Origin: Palaemon carinicauda
Lineage: Eukaryota > Arthropoda > Malacostraca > Decapoda > Palaemonidae
Assembly (NCBI RefSeq): GCF_036898095.1
Contig: NC_090739.1
Span: 69,600,727 to 69,664,726 of the forward strand
Direction: 5' to 3'
Length of the DNA stretch: 64,000 bases
Shown: in pieces, positions 54,568-64,000 of the stretch
Layout: each line of letters opens with the position of its first letter
Position numbering within the stretch: the first letter of the stretch is position 1
Position numbers and translations under genes: made by a program
The notes under the pieces: model-generated
Told to the model about the DNA's origin: nothing
Seen by the model: only the letters and a program-made list of their open reading frames with translations
Databases searched by the model: none

Positions 54568-55689
54568 ATTTTGCTAATTATCATGAGTGTTTTGAGTACA
54601 GCACTGCAATGCAGCACTGAGATATAATGTTTTTAATTTTTAAAAGGCTTGTAAGACTCTTTGAATATTGTGGCAGAGAAATTAGAAATATGCTTTGTAC
54701 TGATGGTTGTAATTGTGCATGTTCCTCCTAATGAATCAGTGTTTGGAATGGATGCTAAGAATTGCAATATATGTGAAATGCATTGTCTTTTCACTGTTAT
54801 TCATCTTCATCTTTAATAATTTTGTGTGTGTGATGCCTTTTATTTTATTACTGTGTAAATTTATCCCAAGGTTTGTTCTGTTTTTAATTAATTTTTGAAT
54901 ACTCCGATGCTGAAATTTAAGAAAATGATTGTTGCATATATGGCCAGGGGATAAGGATTAGATTATGTTTTACTATGAAGTATTTAGTAATGCACCCCCT
55001 GTGTTATGTAGTAGTACACAAGGAACACTTAATATTGTTCTTGTCATTATTTAGCATTGTTATCAATTCTATTAATATTTTAAATTTTTTGTGTTTTATT
55101 TATGGTTTACAGTACTGTACTGTATCTATTTCTATGTTGTGTGATGCTACAATATGAAGTGGGGATCTTATACTTGATGTTTCTCTCAATGTTGCTATAT
55201 TTTAGAGCACAATATACTATTTTGTTGGTATACATTTGTTCCTAGGCATATGCAAACATTTGGTCCTTTGAAATCAGGAATGGGTTTAGAAGAGCTAGGA
55301 TGGTCGTTGAATTTTTTAACTTGGTAGTTAATAACGGATGGTCTGATTAGCCCAGCCCACCCACCTATCAAAAACTCTTCACTTTTGCCCTTGGCTTCAT
55401 CGAAGAAGGAAGTATTTTTTGTCTTATCGTAGGTTGTTTAATCTTTTTCATATACATTTAATTTGAATGGTGATATCAGCTTCTGATATAATGATGAAAT
55501 GAAGCAGGATTGCAAGTGCATATTTGGCATTCTGTGCTTGTATATTTTTTTGGTTCTAGCATAATCTTTTTGTGTTTATTTGGGGAAGTTTATGTGTAAG
55601 TAGTATTGTGGAAGCTCTAGCCTGGCTGATTACTGCCTAATTTCTATAACTCCTGTATTATTTTTTTTTTTTTAATGTCTTTTGACAAA
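54568..55689. other. AT-rich intergenic sequence without recognisable gene
   Basis: No gene or known repeat recognised. The two small open frames here have no domain. Confidence 0.5.
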
Positions 55690-56249
55690 ATGTCTAAATA
55701 AGTATTATCATCATCATCATCATCTCCTCCAATGCCTATTGGCACAAAGGGCCTTGGTTAGATTTTGCCAATCGCCTCTATCTTGGGCTTTTAATTCCAT
55801 TCATCATCTTCTACTTCCTGCTTCATAGTCCTCAGCCATGAAGGCCAGGGTCTTCTAATTCTTCTAGTGCCTTGTGGAGCCCAGCTAAACATTTGGTGAA
55901 CTAATTTCTCTTGGAGTGTGAAGAGCATGCCCAAATCATGTCCATCTACCCCTCATCATGATCTCATCTACAGATGGTACTCAAGTAATCTCTGTTATAC
56001 TGTAGTTTAATTTCTAATCCTGTCCTGCCATCTAACTCCCAATATCCTTTGGAGATTGTTTCATTATTATACCTCAAGTCATGTCCATAAAGTAACACTG
56101 ATCCCACTAAACTAATATATTGTCTGATTTTATGTTATTTGAGGCAATTTGATTTCCAAATTTCACTTAACCTAGCCATTATCTGATTTTCTTTTTCAAT
56201 TTTTCACTAAGCTCTTGATTCTAAAGACCCTGTATTTGAGATCATAGTA
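55690..56249 (-). pseudogene. LINE fragment, distal part, minus strand
   Basis: After an ATC repeat the plus strand reads CTCCTCCAATGCCTATTGGC and CCTTGTGGAGCCCAGCTAAA, which I know as the antisense of a LINE very common in decapod DNA. It continues the element seen at 59007-59925. The interruption is exactly the Tigger element: sequence before 56248 and after 59006 forms one continuous LINE. Confidence 0.7.
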
Positions 56250-56730
56250 CAGTAGGCCCCCGCCATACGACATTAATCCGTTCCAGAGTTGGTATCGTAT
56301 GGTGAAAATGTCGTATGGCAGGTAATAGAATATCTAATGCGTGAAAAGCCTTAGTTAAAAACATTGAAAATTAGTGTGTAACAAAATAATATAGTAAGCA
56401 CTGTACTACAGTATATACTATATATAATATACATGTACTGTACAGTATATAATTAAATAACATGTACAGGGTAAATAAAAATTATATACTGTACAGTACG
56501 GTAAAGGAAAAATTAAATTTTATTTACCTATTGAGTGACGTGACTTGAGCTGGTAGTGGGTGGAGGCAGAGGGGGGAGGAGACGGTAGATATAAAAACGT
56601 ATCAATGCTAATTATGTTATGTACACTTAATAATAAATTTATTCTTACTATTAAACACTTAAAATTAAAGATGCTTTTTTTTATAATTTTTGTCTTTTGA
56701 AATTTTTTTTTTTTTTTTTTTTTTTAGAAC

Positions 56731-58476
56731 TTAAAAAATTACTCTTTTTTTTAGCTTTTTTGATAGAATCACTATTATCATCTTTGCTTTCTGACACTTC
56801 TCTTTTGGAGAATATCTATCCAAAGAAGCCTGTTTCTGACGATTCCTCAACATATTTCTAAAATGATTCATACACTTGTCATTAACACTCTCCATAAGAC
56901 GACTTGTGTGAAGTTTTTCTGGGTGTTTCTTTTCAATGAAACTTGTAAGGTTTTCATACCAACCGATAGCTTCCCTGATTTCTGCCGATGTCGTTTCTTC
57001 AGTCTCCCCCCCGTCCTCGCCACCACTAGAGCTGTGCTCTTCTTGAATGATTGTCAACTGCATTGCCTCCAACTCTTTTAAGTCTTCAGTCGTAAGCTCC
57101 TCCCTGTGCTCCTCGATAAGGTTATGGACGTCAGCCTCATCGACAACAAGCCCCATGGACCTCCCGATTGAAATTATTTCCTCAACATCACCCTCAGGGG
57201 CAGGATCATCAACGGCCTCGTCTACGGTTGAGGGATCGAAACCTTCAAAGTCTCGTTCTGCCACAACAGCTGGCCACAGTTTCTTCCATGAGGAGTTCAA
57301 GGTGCGCTGTGAAACCTCATTCCAAGCTTTGTCGATCATCTTCAAGCATTGAACGATGTCAAAATGCCCCTTCCAAAATTCACGGAGGGTGAGTTGAGTA
57401 CTTTCGGTCACTTCAAAGCATCCTTTGAACAGATGCTTCGTGTAAAGCTTCTTGAAGTTGGCAATCACTTGCTGGTCCATAGGCTGGAGGAGAGGGATGG
57501 TGTTTGGTGGCAGATAGAGAAGCTTAATGAAGGAGAAGTCAGGATGAATGATGTCCTCGAGGCCAGGAGGGTGAGCAGGGGCATTGTCCAGCACCAGGAG
57601 ACATTTCAGAGGAAGATCGTTCTCTTCTAAATAGTTCTTGACAGCAGGACCGAAGCAGACATTTATCCACTCAATAAATATGGTCCTCGTGACCCAGGCC
57701 TTGGCATTAGGCTTCCAAAATACTGAGAGCCTCTCCTTCGTGAGTGATATTTTGTGCCTTGAAGGCACGAGGATTTTCTGAGTGTATACCAGTAGGGACT
57801 TAATTTTTAAGTCCCCACTGGCATTTGCACAAAATGCGACCGTAAGCCTGTCCTTTGTCGGTTTATGGCCAGGAAGTTTCCTTTCTTCAGCTGTGATATA
57901 TGTACGGCGGGGCATTTTCTTCTAGAAAAGGCCAGTTTCATCGCAATTAAAAACTTGCTGAGGAATGTAGCCTTCTCTGGAAATTACGTTCTCAAACTTT
58001 TTGAGGAATTCTTCTGCTGCTTTCTTGTCAGAACTGGCCGCCTCTCCATGCCTGACGACTGAGTGAATACCAGTCCTCTTCCTAAAGCGATCAAACCACC
58101 CATGAGAAGCCTTGAACTCTTGGGGGGCTTGCTGCGACGTTCCTTCTCCTTTGCCGTCTCTCTGGGCTTCCACGAGATCGGCAAAGATGGCGCTCGCCTT
58201 GTGCGAAATTACCGATTGCGTGAGTGTATCACCAGCGATTTCCTTCTCTTTAATCCATAGAAGAAGGATTCTCTCCATCTCATCGTTGATTGAGGTCCTT
58301 CCACTGGCAAGGACAGTCATGCCTTTAGAAGACTTACTTGCTTTAATGGCTTCCTTATTCTTGATGATCGTACCAATCGTAGACTGGTTACGGCCATACG
58401 TACTAGCGAGGGTAACTATGCGCATGCCTTCTTCATGTTTTTTTATGATCTCCAGCTTCGTTTCCATAGTAATCAT
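56731..58476 (-). pseudogene. Tigger-like transposase with one nonsense codon
   Basis: It would encode the DDE transposase that cuts and pastes the element. From an ATG at 58476 the N-terminal part (184 residues) contains a psq/CENP-B-type helix-turn-helix (EIIKKHEEGMRIVTLASTYG, then STIGTIIKNK) and a second DNA-binding segment (ASHGWFDRFRKRTG), and reaches the first catalytic Asp in NCDETGLF. A TAG then replaces what is probably Trp, and the same frame continues from 57915 for 394 codons with the second Asp in LLVLDNAPAHP and the third in LLQPMDQQ, 36 residues apart. An acidic tail follows (about 57200-57000). An ATG further upstream at 58564 is cut off by a small duplication. Confidence 0.92.
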
Positions 58477-58552
58477 CTTCTTACTTCTCCCTTTAACATC
58501 ACTATTCCATAGTAATCATCTTCTTACTTCTCCCTTTAACATCACTAGCAAT
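58464..58552 (-). repeat. Tandem duplication at the transposase 5' end
   Basis: About 41 bp around TAATCATCTTCTTACTTCTC are present twice in direct order. Reading from the upstream ATG at 58564, the second copy brings a TAG into frame, so translation would have to start at 58476. Confidence 0.85.
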
Positions 58553-59006
58553 CTTGGGACCCATGGCTAACGAATTAAAGTTATAATTAAGCACTAAAAT
58601 GCACAAAGAATACAATATCGCAAGCACTCACACGAGATCAAGTCTTTACGAAACGCACACGAGATTCTGAACTGAGCGCGCGTATGACAAAGAGAGAGAG
58701 AGGCAGCATCTCTCTCAGGCATTGTGGGAGGGATTTCGGCCAATAGCGTATCGGCATCTTAGTGACGCCGTGACGCTGACCAATAACAGACCAGCTTCTT
58801 AGTGACGTATGCAGTGACGTATGAGCGTGGTGGTAAGCTAGTGACTCGCTGTCGTACGCGTAGAAACCGCCAAGTTTGAACTTTGGAATTCGATGCCGTA
58901 AGGTGGGGAAAAATGTCGTAACGAGGGGACGAAAAAGCAAAGTATTCTACACCGTAACGTGAAAAAAACGTAAGCTGGGGATGCCGTATCCCGGGGGTCT
59001 ACTGTA

Positions 59007-59925
59007 TCTATATACTTGAATGATTCTACCTCATTAATCCTTTTTTCTTCCAATGATATTTCATCTTCCATTGCATACTCCGTTCTTATCATCTGTTTCT
59101 TCCTTCTATTTATCTTGACCTCAACGTCGTGTGATATTTCATGCATTCTGGTAAGCGAGCATTGCAAATCCTGTGGTGGTCTGCTAATAAGGACAGCATC
59201 ATCAGCATACTCTAGGTCTGCTAATTTCTTATTACCAATCCAGTCCAATCCCTCTCCACCATCTCTTGACTGTTCTATGCACTACAAATCCATGAGGAGG
59301 ATAAACAACATAGGTGACAACACATTCCCTTGGAGTACTCTGCTGTTCACTGGAAATTCATATGATAGGACTCCATTAACATTAACTTATGCATTTGCTT
59401 TGCTCATGAACAGAATCAAATTCACGTGTTTAAGAGGATCCATAATACCGCAAGACTCTCCACAAAATATGCCAGTGCACACTATCAAAAGGCTTTTTCA
59501 TAGTCCACAAATGCCATCAGAAGTGAATCTCTATGTTCTACTTCTCAAAATGAAAATCTGGTCAGTACAACTTCATGCTTGTTCATCTCTCAGCTTTTCA
59601 TCAATCTTTCTCTCCAGTCTTTTTAGCATAAGCATACTATATATTTTCATAACAAGTGTAATGCCTCTGTAATTATTGCAATCAGTCAGTTTTCCTTTTT
59701 ATGCCATTTTCACCAATACTCCTAACTCCCATTCATCGGGTTTTGCCTCTCCATGTTACATTCTACAAAAGTATTCTGGGTATCACTTCATCTTCAGCCC
59801 AGTATCATCCTAGCATTTATTAAATCATATCTAGGGGCTTTCCATCTCTTAAGTTTTTAATGATAGCTTCGACTTTAAACACACTGAATTCATTCATGGG
59901 CTCATCAAGGACTTCACCATACACA
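59007..59925 (-). pseudogene. LINE reverse transcriptase fragment, minus strand
   Basis: The minus strand reads, in order, FSVFKVEAIIKNLRDGKP (about 59900-59840), then a block for the RT fingers, QGNVLSPM-like sequence (about 59330) and the catalytic LEYADDAVLIS at about 59190-59225, followed by KINRRKKQMIRTEYAMEDE. This is a non-LTR retrotransposon RT, probably RTE-like; the clade is uncertain. Stops and frame changes are present. Downstream coding continues at 56249-55690 on the other side of the Tigger insertion. Confidence 0.78.
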
Positions 59926-60199
59926 CACATATATATATATTGATTGATTGATTGATTTTGATTAAATAAAGCTATAACTAATCCACAAATTTTACTTTTT
60001 CATATATAGACACAGAAACTTTGTGTTTTTTATGTACAATGTAAATTTATAATATATGGAATAACTATACTCATCTTAGAGCTTTTGCTCTGAGTTTATC
60101 AACTGAAAAGGAAAACAATTAAACCATAAAAAAACCCTTTCTGGTACAACCCAGGAGCATAAGTGGTATCCTACCCTTGAATCTGAACTTTTTTTTTGT

Positions 60200-62057
60200 G
60201 TAGATGCAATAATTCCTCCTTTACTTAAACCAGGTGGCTCTGTCACTCACTATCCAAAGGAAAAAGCAATCCTTTTGGCAAATATGTATAACAGTAAGCA
60301 GAGTAATGAGAAATTCGAACTTCGTCGATCTGGTTCTCCTGAGGCTAAACTAACAAGTTTAGCTTCTCAATCTCGTGAAATTAAAGCTCTCTTGATGGAC
60401 CTTGAGGTCGATGGAGATGTAGATCCAAATGTTATTTCTTTTATTTTTTATAAAGACAGTAGATTTCTTAGCTCCAAAGTTATGTTATTTTGCGATAGTT
60501 AGCAAGAAGAGGAGCTTTTAGCACTTGTTGGAGAATTGGTAATGTTACTCCACTATGTAAATGTGTGTGTGGTAGCTCAAGTCCAACTGATTACCGCCCA
60601 ATTTCCATAAATCCCATATTATCTAAAGTTTTTGAACGTCTTGTGGCAAAACGACTTAATAGGTTTGCTGAAGGTAATCATCTATTCCCTAGTTTGCAAT
60701 TTGGCTTTTGTAAAGGCCTTAGAGCATGCGATGCCCTTCTTAGAATCTCCAATGCTGTACAAAAATCCCTTGATTGTGGTCAGGAAGTTCGTATGATTAG
60801 CTTTGATTTTAGTGCTGCCTTTGACAGTGTTAATCATGAAGCCCTTATTTTCAAATTCAAACAGTTGAGAGTGGGTGGGTGGGTCGTTTCTTAGCATCAT
60901 TATTAAATTTCTAATTAATAGATTGCAAAGAGTTGCTGTTGATTGGCACCATAGTGAGTATAGGAATGTGATATCTGGTGTTCCTCAGGGTAATGTTCTT
61001 GGCCCATTACTTTTCATACTATTTACACATGACATGTGGTTTGGCCTAGAAAACAAGCTTGTTGCATATGCAGATGATGCTACTCTCCTTGCATCAATTC
61101 CATCTTCTGACTGTAGATCTGGCGTTGCTGAATCCCTTAATAGAGATCTAGCTCAAATTAGTTTGTGGTGCAAATTATGGGGTATGAAGTTGAATCCTAA
61201 TAAAACTCGAAGTATTGTTGTAAGTAGGTCAAGGACAGTGGCTCCTAAACATCCGGATCTCAGCATTGATAATATTTAATTAACTCTGTATGACACTTAA
61301 AATTTTAGGTATTCTTGACAGCAAATTTACTTTTGAGAAGCACACTAGGCCTGTGTCTTCTTCAATTGCACAAAAAATTGGCTTATTGAGAAAGTCTTTT
61401 AAAATCTTTGGTGATCAATTTATTCTGAAGAAGTGTTTTAATTCTTTCATTCTACCTTGTTTTTATTATTGTTCTCCTGTCTGGTCTTCAGTGGCTGATT
61501 CTCATCTTAATTTGCTAGACAGGAACATACAGTCTATTAAATTTCTTATTCCTGATGTAGATATTAATCTCTGGCACTGTCATTCAATTAGTTCATTATG
61601 CATGTTGCATAAGATTTTTTATAATTCTGACCATCCTTTACATTCAGATCTTCCCGGACAGTTCCATCCTGTTCGTAATACTAGACATGCAGTCAGTTCT
61701 AATAGTCAGGCCTTCTCCATCATGAGGCTCAATACTACACAGTACTCTAAAAGTTTTATTCCAGCTGTGACCAAGTTGTGGAATGATCTTCTTAATCGGG
61801 TAGTTGAATCAGTGAACCTCCAAATTTCTAACTTGTAGCAAATGTTTTTATGCTGACCAGGCTGACTTAAGCCTTTTTATAGTTATATTTGAAATATCTG
61901 TTTTAATGTTTTTAAAATGTTTTTTTTTAATTGTTCATTACTTCTTATATTGTTTATTGATTTCCTTATTTTCTTTCCTCACTGGGGTATTTTTCCTTGT
62001 TGGACCCCTTGGGTTTATAGCATCCTGCTTTTCCAACTAGGGTTGTAGCTTAGCTAG
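60200..62057 (+). mobile_element. 5'-truncated LINE, plus strand
   Basis: Non-LTR retrotransposon with an RT-bearing region and a 3' end of the form GGGTTTATAGCATCCTGC plus CAACTAGGGTTGTAGCTTAG, followed by a TAA-repeat tail. No endonuclease domain is seen, so the copy is 5' truncated. It is a different LINE from the minus-strand one just before it. Confidence 0.82.
60275..61838 (+). pseudogene. LINE ORF2-like reverse transcriptase, frameshifted
   Basis: Open segments in three frames (60275-60502, 60565-60894, 60875-61279, 61290-61838) give one RT protein. Motifs in order are DYRPISINPILSKVFERL, motif A Asp in SFDFSAAFDSVNHE, SGVPQGNVLGPLLF, the catalytic YADDATLLA (about 61065-61095), GMKLNPNKT and LGILD. 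The C-terminal part has FILPCFYYCSPVWSS and ends KLWNDLL, which I associate with Jockey/I-type LINEs in arthropods. At least three frame changes make it inactive. Confidence 0.82.
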
Positions 62058-62125
62058 TAATAATAATAATAATAATAATAATAATCATCATCATCATCAT
62101 CATCATGGTGATGATGATGATGAAT
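62057..62125. repeat. (TAA)n(TCA)n tail of the LINE
   Basis: About ten TAA/ATA units run into TCA units and then GATGATGAT, which can fold back on the TCA run. Confidence 0.9.
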
Positions 62126-63900
62126 ATTAAATATTAGATAATTAATAATAATTCCCTACTTGTGGCATGTCTATGCATGCTCCTACACTAGTAGAAGCTA
62201 TTGAATCTTTGGTTTTTGCCTTCAGGGAGAGAGGAACTCAACCCCTTGGTCTGAGTAGTTTGAACTTCAGGATGATTCTGCGTCTTATACAAGTCTCTCT
62301 ATGGATGCTGAGTGGCAGGCCTACCACCCGCCATCCTTCTTCTTCCTGAAGTAGCTTGTTCTTGTCCAGCAATCTTAGCTATTACTGACTCTACTTCTGT
62401 CTGAAGAACAGATGGGAATTCACCAAATCCAAATTTCTCTTACTTAATGCCTATCCAGGGAGTAGTTGTTCCAAGCATCTGGCCAAGATTGTTTTACATC
62501 TTTTCAGGACACAGTGGCCCCATAGAGGAACAGTCCGAAGTAAAAGGAATTTTTGGGCTTTTCACCCTGCTCCTGACAAATCTTCAATCTTCGTAGGGCA
62601 TTACAATCTTTAAATCTTCCGTAGTCGCATAGTGGGACATTGCTCTAGACCAAAGATCGAGCCATAAACAGGTGTGGATTGCAGATATAGCTGCTATTTC
62701 CATGTTCATTATTTCTGTACCTGAAAAAATGGAGAATACCAATACGTCCTCTGTTTGGGCGGACAGCACTAAGTTAGCCAAAATCTCTGGTAATGGGCTC
62801 TGAAAGGCCATAGAGGAAGCAAATAAATTTCTCAGCTCAGACAGGAACAGAGGTGATAACTTTGGGGACCTGTTGGCTCTAAAGAATTCTCCAAAGCTGA
62901 AACTTGCATGTTAAATAGGTTTATCGTCTCTCCAGTTATTTTTAGAGTTTTAGGCCGTAAAGGAATTCAAGAATCTGTGTTTGCGACTGAATGCTGTCTC
63001 GCGATTTTTCCTCAGTGACAGGTTTCTCCAGGGAAGACTGTCATATTTCCTTGATGAAAGATGAGGTTCCTAGTCCTTGTAGCTTTAGGCATCTCTAAAA
63101 CTGGCATAGAGGTCTGAGAGGATTTACTTCTATTGGGTAGGCGCTAGCGCTCACAGCTGTTTTCCCTGTTGGGTTATCATTAATCCAGCAACCAAGGTTT
63201 TAAGGAGTGCCTAAATCAGTTCAAACATTCTTCACTTCTCCAGCTGTAAGCACAGTAAGGCGAGATAAGGAAGCGGAGGTAGGCCTTGGTAAACTTCTTT
63301 CCAGTTCAACATGTTCAGCTGAATGATGTACTTTTCCCAGATTTGGCACATTATAAGCAAACGACTTACTGACTGAAAAGCCTCTGCTTTGATTTTTTTT
63401 TACTGGCTGCCAATGCAAAAGCCCATATCTTACATCAGGTAGGGCAATCTAAAGCAAATTAAATAAACAAACTGCTTTGTCTCTGCCACAGGCATCGTCT
63501 ACACCTCTTAGGTTGACTCTTAGCAGACTGGAGTACCATTGCAGGCATAGGGTAAAAGGATTCTGTCCTATCTTCACCATTCCAGATACATGAAGGGGAC
63601 TCCTCTGAGCAGATGATCATTCTATGCTCATCAATCATGACCATGGGGCCATAATTTATGCCTCCAACAAGACTTTTTAGGGAGGACGTCTCAACCTTGA
63701 TGCTTTGTAGAGAGAAGTTCTTATATATTAAATTAGCATATGCTCTGTTTTAAGTCTGTCTTGTGCATGAAGAATTTGAGTTGTAAGCTTGTCTTGCACA
63801 AGAAAAATTTTCTTCATGCGCAGCAAGGTTGGTTTGCATGATGACATCATAACGCGCTGAGATAAGGCGGCGTGCGCAGTGACGACATCCTGTATAGATA
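62126..63900. other. Unresolved sequence, possibly decayed 5' part of DIRS-like element G
   Basis: No clear protein motif. Its composition is more mixed than the AT-rich gaps, and it leads directly into a DIRS-type RT fragment at 63906, so it may be a degraded gag. I cannot show this from motifs. Confidence 0.35.
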
Positions 63901-63905
63901 CAGCA

Positions 63906-64000
63906 GGATTCTACAACAGGTTCTTTCTAGTCTTCTAAAGCTCAGGAGATTGGAGACCAATTGTAAATGTCTTAGCACTAAACAAGCTCACAGAGCTTAC
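63906..64000 (+). pseudogene. DIRS-type RT start, element G, cut by window edge
   Basis: The frame reads GFYNRFFLVF, a stop, then SSGDWRPIVNVLALNKL, which is the same RT segment as GFYNRLFLVPKSSGGWRPVLD in F. The rest lies outside the window. One TAA is already present, so the copy is probably dead. Confidence 0.7.

Larger units (their letters stand above)
56250..59004 (-). mobile_element. Tigger/pogo-like DNA transposon with transposase
   Basis: A 2755-bp element with ends CAGTAGGCCCCCG and (inverted) CAGTAGACCCCCG, flanked by TA at 56248-56249 and 59005-59006. The subterminal regions contain several CGTATGG/CGTAACG words. Its transposase gene lies on the minus strand and has one internal stop, so it is close to autonomous. 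It inserted into an older LINE. Confidence 0.92.

Overview
This is a repeat-dominated stretch of a eukaryotic nuclear genome, most likely an arthropod and, I think, a decapod crustacean. The grounds are the abundance of DIRS-like tyrosine-recombinase retrotransposons (known to be common in decapods), long AT, CA/CT and GA microsatellites, pogo/Tigger-type transposons and LINE tails ending in TAA/TCA repeats. The species call is inference. I found no convincing host gene, tRNA or rRNA.

The backbone is a series of seven DIRS-like elements, all on the + strand. A (1-1827) is the 3' part of one. B (3345-9783) is nearly intact. C (10009-16500) is decayed. D (18801-26174) is deleted and carries later insertions. 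E (39013-46794) is strongly decayed and full of tandem repeats. F (47729-54567) has all three reading frames open. G enters at the right edge (63906-64000). Gene order is gag, then RT-RNase H-DAM, then tyrosine recombinase (YR). Each of the six elements A-F has the same right-hand terminal logic: an internal complementary region (ICR) that is the reverse complement of the joined left and right extremities, followed by a right inverted terminal repeat. This fixes the element ends almost to the base. A, C and F form one terminal lineage; B, D and E form another.

Between and inside the DIRS elements: an AT microsatellite of about 220 bp separates B from C; D carries a nonautonomous Tigger-like element (23687-24479, TA target duplication); a decayed antisense ORF of an uncharacterised invertebrate repeat family lies at about 28250-30150. 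The right arm holds a LINE on the minus strand (55690-59925) split by a 2755-bp Tigger element (56250-59004) whose transposase has one internal stop, followed by a 5'-truncated LINE on the plus strand (about 60200-62057). The spans 1828-3243, 16769-18800, 26921-28250, 30509-35380, 35531-38718, 46795-47728 and 54568-55689 hold AT-rich sequence with no gene I can support.

How the parts would work together in F: Gag packages the RNA, RT-RNase H makes DNA that is closed into a circle with the ICR as bridge, and the YR recombines the circle junction with a target without target-site duplication. The DAM domain's role is unknown. Points most worth following are the complete element F, the candidate recombinase core sites at all six right ends, target microhomology at the insertion points, and a reading frame in F that stays open beneath the whole RT-RNase H gene.
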